DNA of 14,299 nucleotides from Gammaproteobacteria bacterium (GTDB lineage: Bacteria; Pseudomonadota; Gammaproteobacteria; Pseudomonadales; M0112), in contig SBFY01000109.1 in NCBI GenBank assembly GCA_006227085.1, positions 1 to 14,299 on the forward strand, read 5' to 3'. Positions 1 to 6,993 of this stretch are shown here, in pieces. The number at the start of each line of letters is the position of its first letter. Within the stretch, counting starts at the first letter, position 1. The translations under genes were made by a program, and so were the position numbers. The notes under the pieces are model-generated. The model saw nothing but the letters and a program-made list of their open reading frames with translations. It did no database searches and had not been told where the DNA came from.

Positions 1-168
1 GATGAGAAGCTGGCTGCACGCCGGAAAGCCATGGAAGCCAAAGGCGACAAGGCCTGGAAACCGGCCAAGGCAAGGCCGCGACAAGTATCGGCCGCCTTGA
101 AAGCCTATGCACTACTGGCCACCAGTGCCGATAAAGGCGCTGTTCGCGACTTGTCGAAGCTGGCATAA
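1..168 (+). CDS. ilvD: Dihydroxy-acid dehydratase, C-terminal end (partial)
   Basis: Only the last 55 codons are present; the gene enters from the left edge in frame 1 and ends at TAA 166-168. The translated tail contains a GDKAWKP segment followed by QVSAALKAYALLATSADKG and AVRDLSK, which I recognise as the conserved C-terminus of IlvD (the E. coli protein ends with a very similar ATSADKGAVRD stretch). IlvD is the Fe-S enzyme that dehydrates 2,3-dihydroxy-acids to 2-oxo acids in valine, isoleucine and leucine synthesis. The Fe-S ligands and catalytic residues lie outside the window. It is followed at once by a rho-independent terminator, so it is probably the last gene of its transcript. The family assignment rests on the tail alone, but the match is distinctive. 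Confidence 0.93.
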   Translation, partial: DEKLAARRKAMEAKGDKAWKPAKARPRQVSAALKAYALLATSADKGAVRDLSKLA

Positions 169-177
169 ACAGGCAAT

Positions 178-205
178 AAAAAAGCCGCCTGCTGGCGGCT
201 TTTTT
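178..205. terminator. Bidirectional rho-independent terminator between ilvD and the convergent OMP gene
   Basis: A perfect 12-bp inverted repeat: AAAAAAGCCGCC (178-189), loop TGCT, then GGCGGCTTTTTT (194-205). The A-tract on one side and T-tract on the other give a G+C-rich stem followed by a U-run on both strands. It sits 9 bases after the ilvD stop and 13 bases after the stop (219) of the minus-strand gene, so one hairpin can serve both convergent genes. Confidence 0.92.
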
Positions 206-218
206 ATTTCTATGCCCA

Positions 219-959
219 TCAAAAGCGGAACAACACACCAACGATTGGACCTTGCTGGCGTGCTTCATAACTGTATTTACCAAATCCGCTGCCATCACTG
301 TAATCGGTATCAATGATGCGGTAGCCCACCGCTGCTTCGGCATTTTCGGCAAAACGCCAACCCAGCAAGGCCGCAGCCGACCACGTCATGTCTGAACCAT
401 CCAGGATTTCAAAACCACCGATATCGGCAGACACGGCGTAATTCCACTGCTCATTGATATGACCGATATAACGCATGCCCACCACAGGATCGATCCAGGA
501 TTGCTCATCCGTGACCTTGAAACCAGGCGGCGTCAGTTTCAGTGACAAATCGTTTTGCATGTAACGCACACCCGCCGTCCATTGCAGGCCTTGTACATCA
601 CCGATATCAGCAGCCACTTTCATATCCAGGATGACAGCATCCATACCCACGGTGACCTTGGCAGGTCCCTGGTATCCTGAACCGGAAATGCTCAACCAGG
701 TCAGGTCTGTGATGTACTGTACCGGATGGTCAGCATTTTTGGCTTCAAAATGCAGCTGCAGGCCGGCATCGAAGTTTTCAATGATGTCATCCCAGAAATC
801 GATATCCACATCTGCAGGCACGCCTTTGACCGTGCTGTCACCCTGTGCATTCGCCATCCACACATAGGGCGCAACGACATATTCCCACTCTGCGGCATTC
901 ACTGCTGCCGGTGACGCCATCACCACTGCTGCAATCGCCATATTCATCATGTTACGCAT
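219..959 (-). CDS. Small outer-membrane beta-barrel protein, uncharacterised
   Basis: A 246-residue exported protein. An N-terminal signal peptide ends near SPAAVNA, and the mature protein starts about AEWEYVVAPYVWMANAQGD. The rest alternates polar and hydrophobic/aromatic residues with frequent Gly turns, and the last residues are VLFRF; a terminal Phe is the usual signal for BAM-dependent outer-membrane insertion. It resembles the many uncharacterised barrel proteins of marine gammaproteobacteria with an 'APYxW' start, but I cannot name a substrate or function. I chose ATG 957-959 rather than the GTG three bases earlier because a strong Shine-Dalgarno sequence, GGGGGAGG, lies 6 bases upstream. 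The start overlaps the last 8 bases of the LOG-family gene, so the two are probably co-transcribed and coupled. The shared terminator at 178-205 ends the unit. Confidence 0.8.
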   Translation of the reverse strand: MRNMMNMAIAAVVMASPAAVNAAEWEYVVAPYVWMANAQGDSTVKGVPADVDIDFWDDIIENFDAGLQLHFEAKNADHPVQYITDLTWLSISGSGYQGPAKVTVGMDAVILDMKVAADIGDVQGLQWTAGVRYMQNDLSLKLTPPGFKVTDEQSWIDPVVGMRYIGHINEQWNYAVSADIGGFEILDGSDMTWSAAALLGWRFAENAEAAVGYRIIDTDYSDGSGFGKYSYEARQQGPIVGVLFRF

Positions 960-1647
960 CACTTGCCTCCCCCTTGGCCAGACCCTGTGGCCGACAATGT
1001 TTCCTGATAACCCCGATCACATGTTCCGGTGTTTCGCACGGAAAGATATTATCCACATCACCGGGGTCAATCGTCCCTGCTGGCACCAGTGTTTCCAGCA
1101 GGAACCTGCGTAGATTTTGCCAGTACTCGCCACCCACGACAATGATCGGGAAGTGATTAATCTTGCCGGTCTGGATCAATGTGGCTGTTTCAAAGATCTC
1201 ATCCAGCGTCCCAAACCCTCCCGGCATCAACACAAAGGCACACGAATGCTTGACCAGCATGACCTTGCGGACAAAGAAATACTTGAAGCTGACGCGGATA
1301 TCCAACCAGCGATTCGCTGTTTCTTCTTTCGGCAACTGGATGGTGCACCCCACGGATAAACCACCAGCCTGTTTCGCGCCACGATTGGCCGCTTCCATCA
1401 CACCTGGTCCACCACCGGTCATGACGGTGTATCCCGCTTCTGCCAAGGCCTGACCGATGGCTTGTGCTTGCTGGTAATACGGATGATCCTGCTGGAACCG
1501 TGCGGAACCAAACACCGTCACACAAGGACCCAGCTTCCGGAGTTGCCGGAACCCCTTGAGAAACTCCCTCGCGATACGCCACGTCCGCGTAATGTCTTTC
1601 CAATGGTTTTGCGCGCCTTTTAACAGATCGGCATCATAAATACGCAT
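952..1647 (-). CDS. LOG-family (TIGR00730) Rossmann-fold nucleotide phosphoribohydrolase
   Basis: A 231-residue cytosolic protein of the family once misannotated as lysine decarboxylase. Characterised members (LOG, PpnN) hydrolyse nucleoside 5'-monophosphates, including cytokinin ribotides, to free base and ribose 5-phosphate. Visible motifs are the Rossmann start CVTVFGSARF at about residues 42-51, GGGPGVMEAANRGA at about 78-91, an Arg-Lys pair in FVRKVML at about 126-131, and the family signature PGGFGTLDE at about 142-150 with its catalytic Glu. The frame stays open to an ATG at 1695, but that codon lies inside the upstream terminator stem. The ATG at 1647 has a GGAG/GGGAAG Shine-Dalgarno region and matches the family N-terminus better. 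The preferred substrate, and whether it makes a cytokinin-like product, cannot be read from the sequence. Confidence 0.88.
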   Translation of the reverse strand: MRIYDADLLKGAQNHWKDITRTWRIAREFLKGFRQLRKLGPCVTVFGSARFQQDHPYYQQAQAIGQALAEAGYTVMTGGGPGVMEAANRGAKQAGGLSVGCTIQLPKEETANRWLDIRVSFKYFFVRKVMLVKHSCAFVLMPGGFGTLDEIFETATLIQTGKINHFPIIVVGGEYWQNLRRFLLETLVPAGTIDPGDVDNIFPCETPEHVIGVIRKHCRPQGLAKGEASDA

Positions 1648-1675
1648 GGGTCTTCCCGTTCTCCTGCCTGCGCCA

Positions 1676-1681
1676 AGTATA
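1676..1681 (-). promoter_or_regulatory. Possible -10 element for the LOG/OMP unit
   Basis: On the minus strand TATACT (one mismatch to TATAAT) lies about 30 bases before the chosen ATG at 1647 and just after the terminator of the preceding operon, where a new promoter is expected. No convincing -35 hexamer is visible at 16-18 bases. A start of transcription about 7 bases downstream would exclude the 1695 ATG. Confidence 0.3.
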
Positions 1682-1693
1682 AAAGATACGCGC

Positions 1694-1729
1694 ATAAAAA
1701 AAGCGCGGTAGTTACCGCGCTTTTTTTAT
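1694..1729 (-). terminator. Rho-independent terminator of the TonB2-type operon
   Basis: An almost perfect inverted repeat: seven A, then GCGCGGT, loop AGTT, then ACCGCGC and seven T, extended by an AT pair on each side. It lies 10 bases after the TPR-gene stop (1739) and gives a GC-rich stem with a U-tract in the minus-strand transcript. By symmetry it could also act on the plus strand, but no plus-strand gene ends here. Confidence 0.93.
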
Positions 1730-1738
1730 CTTGCCTGA

Positions 1739-3106
1739 TCAGCTCTTCTTGCCTCTCAGGTATTCGTTGATCTGCTTCTGGCGATCAATTTCCTTGATCA
1801 TGTAGTCCTTCCACTGCTCAGCTTGCTTGCGGGTCTTCTCGTTCTTGAACGCGCGATCAAATGCCAGGGCCGCATTGTCAAAATCCTTGGCATAGAACAA
1901 CGCCTGACCCAGCAACATGTCAGCATCTTCCGGGCGCTTCAGCTTGCCCTTGCTTTGACCGCTGCGGATAGCGGCAGCCGCTTCCTTGTATTGGTCGCGC
2001 GACATGTACACATACGCCAGACGGATGTACGCCTCACCATCAGAAGAAGCCTTGGCAGCCTTTTCCAATTCAGGCAGCGCCCAGTCCAACTGCTGTGCAC
2101 GACGCCATTGCTCGCCCAGGAATTCCTGCAGCTTCGGGGTCGACTTGATGATGCCGTCACGAATACCTTCATCAACAATCTTGGCTGCCTTGAACGGCAC
2201 ATCACGCTGTGCCAGCAACTGTGCCAGCAACACCAGCTCGCCTTCCTTGTTCAGGTAGCCCTGCAGGTAAGCGGTTTCCAGAGTATGCAGCTGGCGATCT
2301 TCCTTGCCTGTCTGCCCATACATCATGGCCAGCTGGATCCAGTATTCATCTTTCGGCCAGCGGCGGGTCAACTCTTCCAGCACTTCAGCGGTCTTCTTGA
2401 AATCGCCTTTCTGGTAATAGATCACACGCAACATCAGGTACCAGGATTCCTTGATCTCGACACCACGCTCTTTCGCCAGATCCATGCCCTTGAAGACATT
2501 TTTCGCGGCAGGCTCATATTGCTCGGTGAGCAGATATGCCTGGGCCAGCAGCATATAGCTGTCGGGGCCCGGGTTGTCGGCCACTTCCATCCACTCGGTC
2601 AACATCTTGATGGCACCTTTGTAGTCTTCGGTTGCCATCATCAATTGGGCCAGCGTGTATTTGACCTCGGCTTCCATCCCGTAAGGAATGTTTTCCTGGG
2701 CTGCCACCTGCTTGAAGGCATTAATGGCTTTCGGGTAATCGGCCACCTGCAAATGGATGGCACCAATCGTGCGCCACACCATGGCGGTTTCATAACTGTT
2801 CAATTTGCCGGAGCGGCTATCGTCTTTCAGCAGCTCATCCAGCACATCAATGGCCGCCTGTGGATTCTGGGTCTCTTCGCCGGCTTTTTGTGCCTTCGCC
2901 ATACCCTCAAACACTTTCATCCGCAATGCAGGCGTACGACGGGTTGGACGCTTGGGGGCCTCAGCCTCTTCCGCTGCCACCTGACCCATATCACCGGGCA
3001 ATTGCGGCACGACCGCCGCCGTGGTCAGCGTCAACAACAGGGCAGTGCCTGCCACTTGCAGGCCACGCTTCCAGCGCCGGGTGTTATTCAGCATCATCAC
3101 TTTCAT
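1739..3106 (-). CDS. Exported tetratricopeptide-repeat protein, last gene of the TonB2-type operon
   Basis: A 455-residue protein with a basic N-region (RRWKRG) and a hydrophobic core (about residues 18-33), so it is exported or anchored at the inner membrane. An acidic/basic linker follows, then helical TPR repeats through most of the protein. Repeat-like helix pairs with A/G and aromatic positions are visible around residues 109-132, 147-172, 183-206, 222-245, 256-280, 357-385 and 397-421. The C-terminus is highly charged. Its ATG overlaps the TonB-b stop as ATGA, and no strong ribosome site precedes it, suggesting translational coupling. A TPR gene at the end of TonB2/TtpC clusters is a recurring arrangement in Vibrio- and Shewanella-like bacteria, as I recall. 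TPRs are protein-binding scaffolds, so a role organising the complex in the periplasm is plausible but inferred. No enzymatic domain is visible. Confidence 0.87.
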   Translation of the reverse strand: MKVMMLNNTRRWKRGLQVAGTALLLTLTTAAVVPQLPGDMGQVAAEEAEAPKRPTRRTPALRMKVFEGMAKAQKAGEETQNPQAAIDVLDELLKDDSRSGKLNSYETAMVWRTIGAIHLQVADYPKAINAFKQVAAQENIPYGMEAEVKYTLAQLMMATEDYKGAIKMLTEWMEVADNPGPDSYMLLAQAYLLTEQYEPAAKNVFKGMDLAKERGVEIKESWYLMLRVIYYQKGDFKKTAEVLEELTRRWPKDEYWIQLAMMYGQTGKEDRQLHTLETAYLQGYLNKEGELVLLAQLLAQRDVPFKAAKIVDEGIRDGIIKSTPKLQEFLGEQWRRAQQLDWALPELEKAAKASSDGEAYIRLAYVYMSRDQYKEAAAAIRSGQSKGKLKRPEDADMLLGQALFYAKDFDNAALAFDRAFKNEKTRKQAEQWKDYMIKEIDRQKQINEYLRGKKS

Positions 3107-3714
3107 TTCTCAAGCTCGAAAACAAATCGGTTTTGTACGCCGCCTACTTCCACTGGCTCACCATTAACCACTTTAGGTGAATATTTGAATTTAGCGGCCG
3201 CCTTGATAGACGCACTATCAAACACACCCTTGGGCTGACAATCTACCGGGCTCACATCCTTGGTTGCACCTGTTTTGGTAACGGTATATTCCACCGTGCA
3301 GTACCCTTCGATGCCTTTTGCCAAAGCACCTGGAGGATACTCCGGGGCAATCTTCACCAGAGGTATCGGCATCTCGGAGTCCGGCGGCAACAAGCTAACC
3401 TTGCCGCCATCGTTCGGCGGGAGCTTTGTGATTCCACCGTCAGTATCATCAATTACTGGATCTTGAATAACTTTCGGCAGCGGCTCAGGAGGTTCAACCG
3501 GCGGAGGTGGATCATCCGGCGTCGGTGGTCGCACGCGGGGGTTTTGCTGCTCGGTAACTTCAGACTCCGGCATCACCGGATCAACAACCGTTGGTTTTTT
3601 CTCGTCATCAAACGGCACTTCGTCCGTCTTCACCAAGGTATACATCAACACCAGCAACAGGAAGGTCACGATTCCTGCCAATACCAACCCGGCGCTGACC
3701 TTTCCTGTTTTCAT
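3103..3714 (-). CDS. TonB-family energy transducer, second tandem copy (TonB-b)
   Basis: A 203-residue protein. One N-terminal transmembrane segment (about 8-28) is followed by a proline-rich periplasmic linker (about 58-80, with runs such as PPTPDDPPPPVEPPEPLP) and then a TonB C-terminal domain (about 120-203) with YPPGALAKGIEGYCTVEYTV and the end KFKYSPKVVNGEPVEV. TonB proteins carry energy from the ExbB/ExbD proton channel to outer-membrane transporters; the C-terminal domain binds their TonB box. Two Cys (139 and 159) lie in the C-terminal domain. It follows TonB-a after 8 bases without a clear Shine-Dalgarno sequence and overlaps the TPR gene by 4 bases. Over the last 78 residues I count 57 identities with TonB-a, but the linkers are unrelated in composition. 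Its C-terminal coding region is markedly lower in GC than the same region of TonB-a. Confidence 0.9.
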   Translation of the reverse strand: MKTGKVSAGLVLAGIVTFLLLVLMYTLVKTDEVPFDDEKKPTVVDPVMPESEVTEQQNPRVRPPTPDDPPPPVEPPEPLPKVIQDPVIDDTDGGITKLPPNDGGKVSLLPPDSEMPIPLVKIAPEYPPGALAKGIEGYCTVEYTVTKTGATKDVSPVDCQPKGVFDSASIKAAAKFKYSPKVVNGEPVEVGGVQNRFVFELEK

Positions 3715-3722
3715 GCTGGTAT

Positions 3723-4328
3723 TTATTTCTCAAGCTGATAGGTAAAGCGGTTCTGTACGCCCGCTACTTCCACCGGTTCGCCGTTCACGACGCGCGGCTT
3801 GTACTTGAACTTGCTCGCGGCTGAAACCGACGCACTTTCGAAAATCCCTTTCGGCTGGCAATCCACCGGCACCGGGTCACGCACGGCACCTGTTTGTGTC
3901 ACGGTGTATTCCACCGTGCAGTAGCCTTCAATGCCCTGGGTCTGGGCGCGGCGCGGATACATCGGCGCGACTTTCACCATCGGCAGGTATTCGCCATCAG
4001 CCGTCTGCAATCCAACCTTGTTGATTTCAATCTTGGGCTTGCCGGCACCAATGTTGGCCATGTCCAGCTTGACGTCGAGATCCACCTGCTCAATCTGCTG
4101 TTCTTGCGGCGGCGGTGTCTCATCGTCTTTTTCCGGCTTATCCGGCTTGCGCAACTTGGTGTTGTCCTGGATATCGGTATCAGGCATCTGGATATCGGCC
4201 AATTTCCGTGTTGGCGCTTCATCCAGTTTCTTGTCGCCCATCTCGATCAAGGTATACATCAGCACCAGCACCCCGAAGGTCGCCAGGACGCCAAATACTG
4301 CATTGATGGTCAATCTGACTGCATACAT
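3723..4328 (-). CDS. TonB-family energy transducer, first tandem copy (TonB-a)
   Basis: A 201-residue protein. The transmembrane anchor spans about residues 8-28 and ends in LVLMYTL, the same residues that end the TonB-b anchor. The linker (about 30-100) is short and charged, with KPDKPEKDDETPPP. The TonB C-terminal domain (about 115-201) has YPRRAQTQGIEGYCTVEYTV and KFKYKPRVVNGEPVEV, and Cys 137 and 157 match the Cys pair of TonB-b. The anchor has no His like the TM His of E. coli TonB, which fits the shorter TonB2 class as I recall it. It follows exbD by 15 bases and precedes TonB-b by 8, so it is presumably the original transducer of the ExbB/ExbD pair. Which outer-membrane transporter it serves cannot be told. 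Confidence 0.92.
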   Translation of the reverse strand: MYAVRLTINAVFGVLATFGVLVLMYTLIEMGDKKLDEAPTRKLADIQMPDTDIQDNTKLRKPDKPEKDDETPPPQEQQIEQVDLDVKLDMANIGAGKPKIEINKVGLQTADGEYLPMVKVAPMYPRRAQTQGIEGYCTVEYTVTQTGAVRDPVPVDCQPKGIFESASVSAASKFKYKPRVVNGEPVEVAGVQNRFTYQLEK

Positions 4329-4343
4329 ACCGGTGCTTACCGT

Positions 4344-4754
4344 TTACTGTTTATCCGTGGTTGCCAGTGACACGTCATACACGCCAGCGGCACGGGACGC
4401 ATCGATGACGGCGGCAAACGTTTCTGCGTTGGATTCCTTGTCCGCCTGGATCACCACAGCACCTTTCGGGTTCTCGGCGTGCATGCGCTCAATCACTGAA
4501 CGCACGGCCCGTACATCGACGCGCACGCGGTCGATCCAGATCTGGTTATCCGGGCTGATCGCAATGAGGATATTCACATTGTCTTTCTTGGTTTGTGTCG
4601 ACGCCTCAGGACGATTCACTTCGATACCCGCTTCCTTGATAAAGGAAGCAGTCACGATGAAGAAAATCAACATGATGAACACCACGTCCAGCATGGGGGT
4701 CAAGTCGATTTCCTGCGAAGTTTCCTCGGCGCGTGATTGAGTTGCTCTGCGCAT
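4344..4754 (-). CDS. exbD: ExbD-type biopolymer transport protein (TonB2-associated)
   Basis: A 136-residue ExbD/TolR-family protein of usual length. A short cytoplasmic N-terminus leads into IDLTPMLDVVFIMLIFFIV, one transmembrane helix whose Asp23 matches the essential proton-carrying Asp of ExbD. The periplasmic domain (about 45-136) contains IQADKES and ends in VYDVSLATTDKQ. ExbD dimerises inside the ExbB pentamer and passes proton-motive-force energy to TonB. The start at 4754 has GGGAAG about 5 bases upstream. It lies 13 bases after exbB and 15 before TonB-a, consistent with a single operon. Confidence 0.94.
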   Translation of the reverse strand: MRRATQSRAEETSQEIDLTPMLDVVFIMLIFFIVTASFIKEAGIEVNRPEASTQTKKDNVNILIAISPDNQIWIDRVRVDVRAVRSVIERMHAENPKGAVVIQADKESNAETFAAVIDASRAAGVYDVSLATTDKQ

Positions 4755-4767
4755 GGCTCTTCCCTAA

Positions 4768-5295
4768 TCAGTGATCGGTAGTGAGGTGATCCGCGAACAG
4801 CGCTGATTCGCGCTCCGCGACCCTCGTAATATAGGTATTGGCAAAAACGCCTGACAAAGCCGCAACCATGCCCGCCATTGTCGGGATGGTAGCCATGGAT
4901 ACACCACTGGCCATGGCGCGGGCTTCACCGCCACCCGTCACGGCCATGATGTTGAACACCTGGATCATGCCCGTCACGGTGCCCAACAGCCCCATTAACG
5001 GGCAAAGCGCCACAATCGCCTTGACGATGCTCATGTTCTGCTGGATTTGCTCGTCAATTTGCGAAATCAGCGAGCGGCGGATTTGCCGCGCATTCCAGGA
5101 TTTCCGCTCCGGACGGCTTTCCCAGATATTCATGGCTGCCGCTATATCCTTTTTCAAGGAGAAGCGGAAATACCAGATACGCTCAAACACCAGCGTCCAC
5201 ATCCAGAAGGTAAGGATGGCGATCATATAGAGCACCGTCCCACCTGCCTGCAGGAATGCACGGACACCTTCGTAATGTTCGTACAACCAGTACAT
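4768..5295 (-). CDS. exbB: ExbB/TolQ/MotA-family proton channel (TonB2 ExbB)
   Basis: A 175-residue protein, typical for ExbB2-type proteins and shorter than E. coli ExbB. An N-terminal transmembrane helix lies at about 17-37 (YMIAILTFWMWTLVFERIWY). A cytoplasmic charged segment follows (about 45-85). Two more helices carry the family signature CPLMGLLGTVTGMIQVF (about 98-114) and the MASGVSMATIPTMAGMVAALSG region (about 127-150). Three helices and the GLLGTVTGM motif define the MotA/TolQ/ExbB fold. With TtpC upstream and ExbD downstream it should form the proton channel of the complex. It is 6 bases after ttpC. Confidence 0.94.
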   Translation of the reverse strand: MYWLYEHYEGVRAFLQAGGTVLYMIAILTFWMWTLVFERIWYFRFSLKKDIAAAMNIWESRPERKSWNARQIRRSLISQIDEQIQQNMSIVKAIVALCPLMGLLGTVTGMIQVFNIMAVTGGGEARAMASGVSMATIPTMAGMVAALSGVFANTYITRVAERESALFADHLTTDH

Positions 5296-5301
5296 ACCGG
5301 A

Positions 5302-6993
5302 TTACCCTTGTTTCTGCTGGGCTTCGTTACGTTCAGCAATAATGCCGGTGGTCTGCTCTTCCAGGATGTGGATGATCTTCTTGCTGCGACCGCTCACCCA
5401 GGTGTGCAGCAGCAATGACGGGATCGCCACACACAAGCCCTGCACCGTGGTCACCAAGGCGCTGGAGATACCGCCAGCCATGGCTTTCGGATCGCCTGCA
5501 CCATAGATGGTGATGGCCTGGAAGGTGATGATCATACCGGTCACCGTACCGAGCAGACCCAGCAGCGGGGCAACACCGGTGATGATTTTCAGCATGGTCT
5601 GGCCATATTCCAGTTTCGGGATTTCCTTCAGTACTGCTTCGCTGAGTTTCAGCTCAAGGGTTTCAGCATCCACCGATGGGTTGGCTTCATACACAGCCAG
5701 CACACGACCCAACGGGTTGTTGGCATTGGCGGTCTGGCTCTTGAGCTGGGCCTTGACCTTGGCACCCACGGCGGTCAGCACTGCCACGCGGATAAAGGCA
5801 ATAATGAAGGCCAGCACACCAATGGCTGTGATGATGTATCCAACATAACCACCTTGGTGCCAACGTTCTTCCAGTGTCGGGCTGTTGATCAAAGCCGCCA
5901 GGAAGGAACCACCGGTCGGGCCGGTCGGGTCGATGCCCACGCGGGTCGTACCAGAGGTTGATGCAGCCAGTGCCTTGGCCTGTGACAGGTAGCTACCTGA
6001 GGGCTGGCGCGGCAGTTCACTCACGCTGCCGTTTTCAAACTTCAGGTACTTGCCATCTTCAGAAACCAGGTTGAACGCACCAATACGCACGATGCGCTTC
6101 GGAGCCTGCTCGCCATCCGGGTTGGTGACCGTGGTTTCAAACGCAACCACTTTGCCGGATTCCACCATTTCACGCTGGATCTCGAACCACAGGCGCTCGA
6201 TTTCCTCGATGCTGGGCAGCTTGTTGGTGCTGCTGGACTTCTTCACCAGCTCATCCAGGAACAGTTCGCGATTCGGATACTGCACGCTGGCCAGTGACGT
6301 ACCAAACACCGTGCGCATATCGCCACTGGTGGTGGTGATATGGCCAAACAGCTCGGTCAAGCTACCCAGGCGCTCACGCAGGGTTTGCTCGGCAACAGCC
6401 AGTTTCTTTTCATTGGCATCGAAGGTGGCTTCCAGTTTGGCCGCGCGGGCTTCTTCAGCCTGGCGCTCGGCAATCGCTTCTTTCAGCAAGCTGGCCTGCT
6501 GTGAACGATTCTGGGCAAACTTGGCTTCACGCGCGGCGTTCTCACGCGACTCCGCCATGCGGCCCGCTTCAACCTGCTTCAACAGTTCTTCCAGTGTAGC
6601 CGCCGGCTCAACGCGGATGCGCTTGTAAGAAGCCTTGCTGGCCGCCGCTACAGGTTTTTTGCTCTCGCTGGCCGCCGGCTTGTTGCTGGCAACTGCGGCA
6701 GCATTTTTCAGCTTGGCCTGGCACTGCTCCACATCATCGATGAACTGCTTCACCATCGGGTTGGAAGACTCGCGGCCTTGCGCAAACATGGCTTTGCCGG
6801 ACGCAGCGCTCTGGCCACTGTTCTGCTTGACCATTGCAATCACAACCGGGTTTTCCAACATGCCCTTTTCATGACATTCCTGCAGCTGGGCAGAGAACGT
6901 GTCGTAATCAAAGGCTTCAGCCATCGCTGCACCACTGGCAGCAACGGCGATCGCAGAACCGATCAGGAGCGACTTAACAGACAGCAATTTCAT
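5302..6993 (-). CDS. ttpC: TtpC-like MotA/TolQ/ExbB protein with extended periplasmic N-terminus
   Basis: A 563-residue inner-membrane protein. A signal peptide covers about 1-25 (ends AAMAEA). Residues about 28-130 form a helical segment with Cys40 and Cys91 followed by an Ala/Lys/Ser linker. A long charged coiled-coil region (about 132-215, starting TLEELLKQVEAGR) and a mixed periplasmic domain (about 216-365) follow, then an ExbB-like C-terminus with helices near 383-408, 468-490 (GVAPLLGLLGTVTGMI) and 508-530. This matches TtpC, which in Vibrio TonB2 systems is an additional, essential partner of ExbB2/ExbD2/TonB2. TtpC proteins I know are about 450 residues and begin near the coiled coil, so roughly 105 residues are extra here. 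The start is secure: GGAGG lies 7 bases before ATG, and the ATG overlaps the DUF3450 stop (ATGA). Confidence 0.9.
   Translation of the reverse strand: MKLLSVKSLLIGSAIAVAASGAAMAEAFDYDTFSAQLQECHEKGMLENPVVIAMVKQNSGQSAASGKAMFAQGRESSNPMVKQFIDDVEQCQAKLKNAAAVASNKPAASESKKPVAAASKASYKRIRVEPAATLEELLKQVEAGRMAESRENAAREAKFAQNRSQQASLLKEAIAERQAEEARAAKLEATFDANEKKLAVAEQTLRERLGSLTELFGHITTTSGDMRTVFGTSLASVQYPNRELFLDELVKKSSSTNKLPSIEEIERLWFEIQREMVESGKVVAFETTVTNPDGEQAPKRIVRIGAFNLVSEDGKYLKFENGSVSELPRQPSGSYLSQAKALAASTSGTTRVGIDPTGPTGGSFLAALINSPTLEERWHQGGYVGYIITAIGVLAFIIAFIRVAVLTAVGAKVKAQLKSQTANANNPLGRVLAVYEANPSVDAETLELKLSEAVLKEIPKLEYGQTMLKIITGVAPLLGLLGTVTGMIITFQAITIYGAGDPKAMAGGISSALVTTVQGLCVAIPSLLLHTWVSGRSKKIIHILEEQTTGIIAERNEAQQKQG

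Noticed and set aside
1648..1695. Upstream ATG of the LOG-family gene at 1695
   Set aside because: The codon is part of the preceding terminator stem, upstream of the likely -10, and the ATG at 1647 has a better ribosome site.
1823..3238. Long plus-strand open frame (471 codons) opposite the TPR gene
   Set aside because: It lies fully antisense to a gene with signal peptide, TPR repeats, operon overlap and terminator. Its protein is a low-complexity Leu/Gln/His mix expected from antisense of such codons, and it has no recognisable domain.
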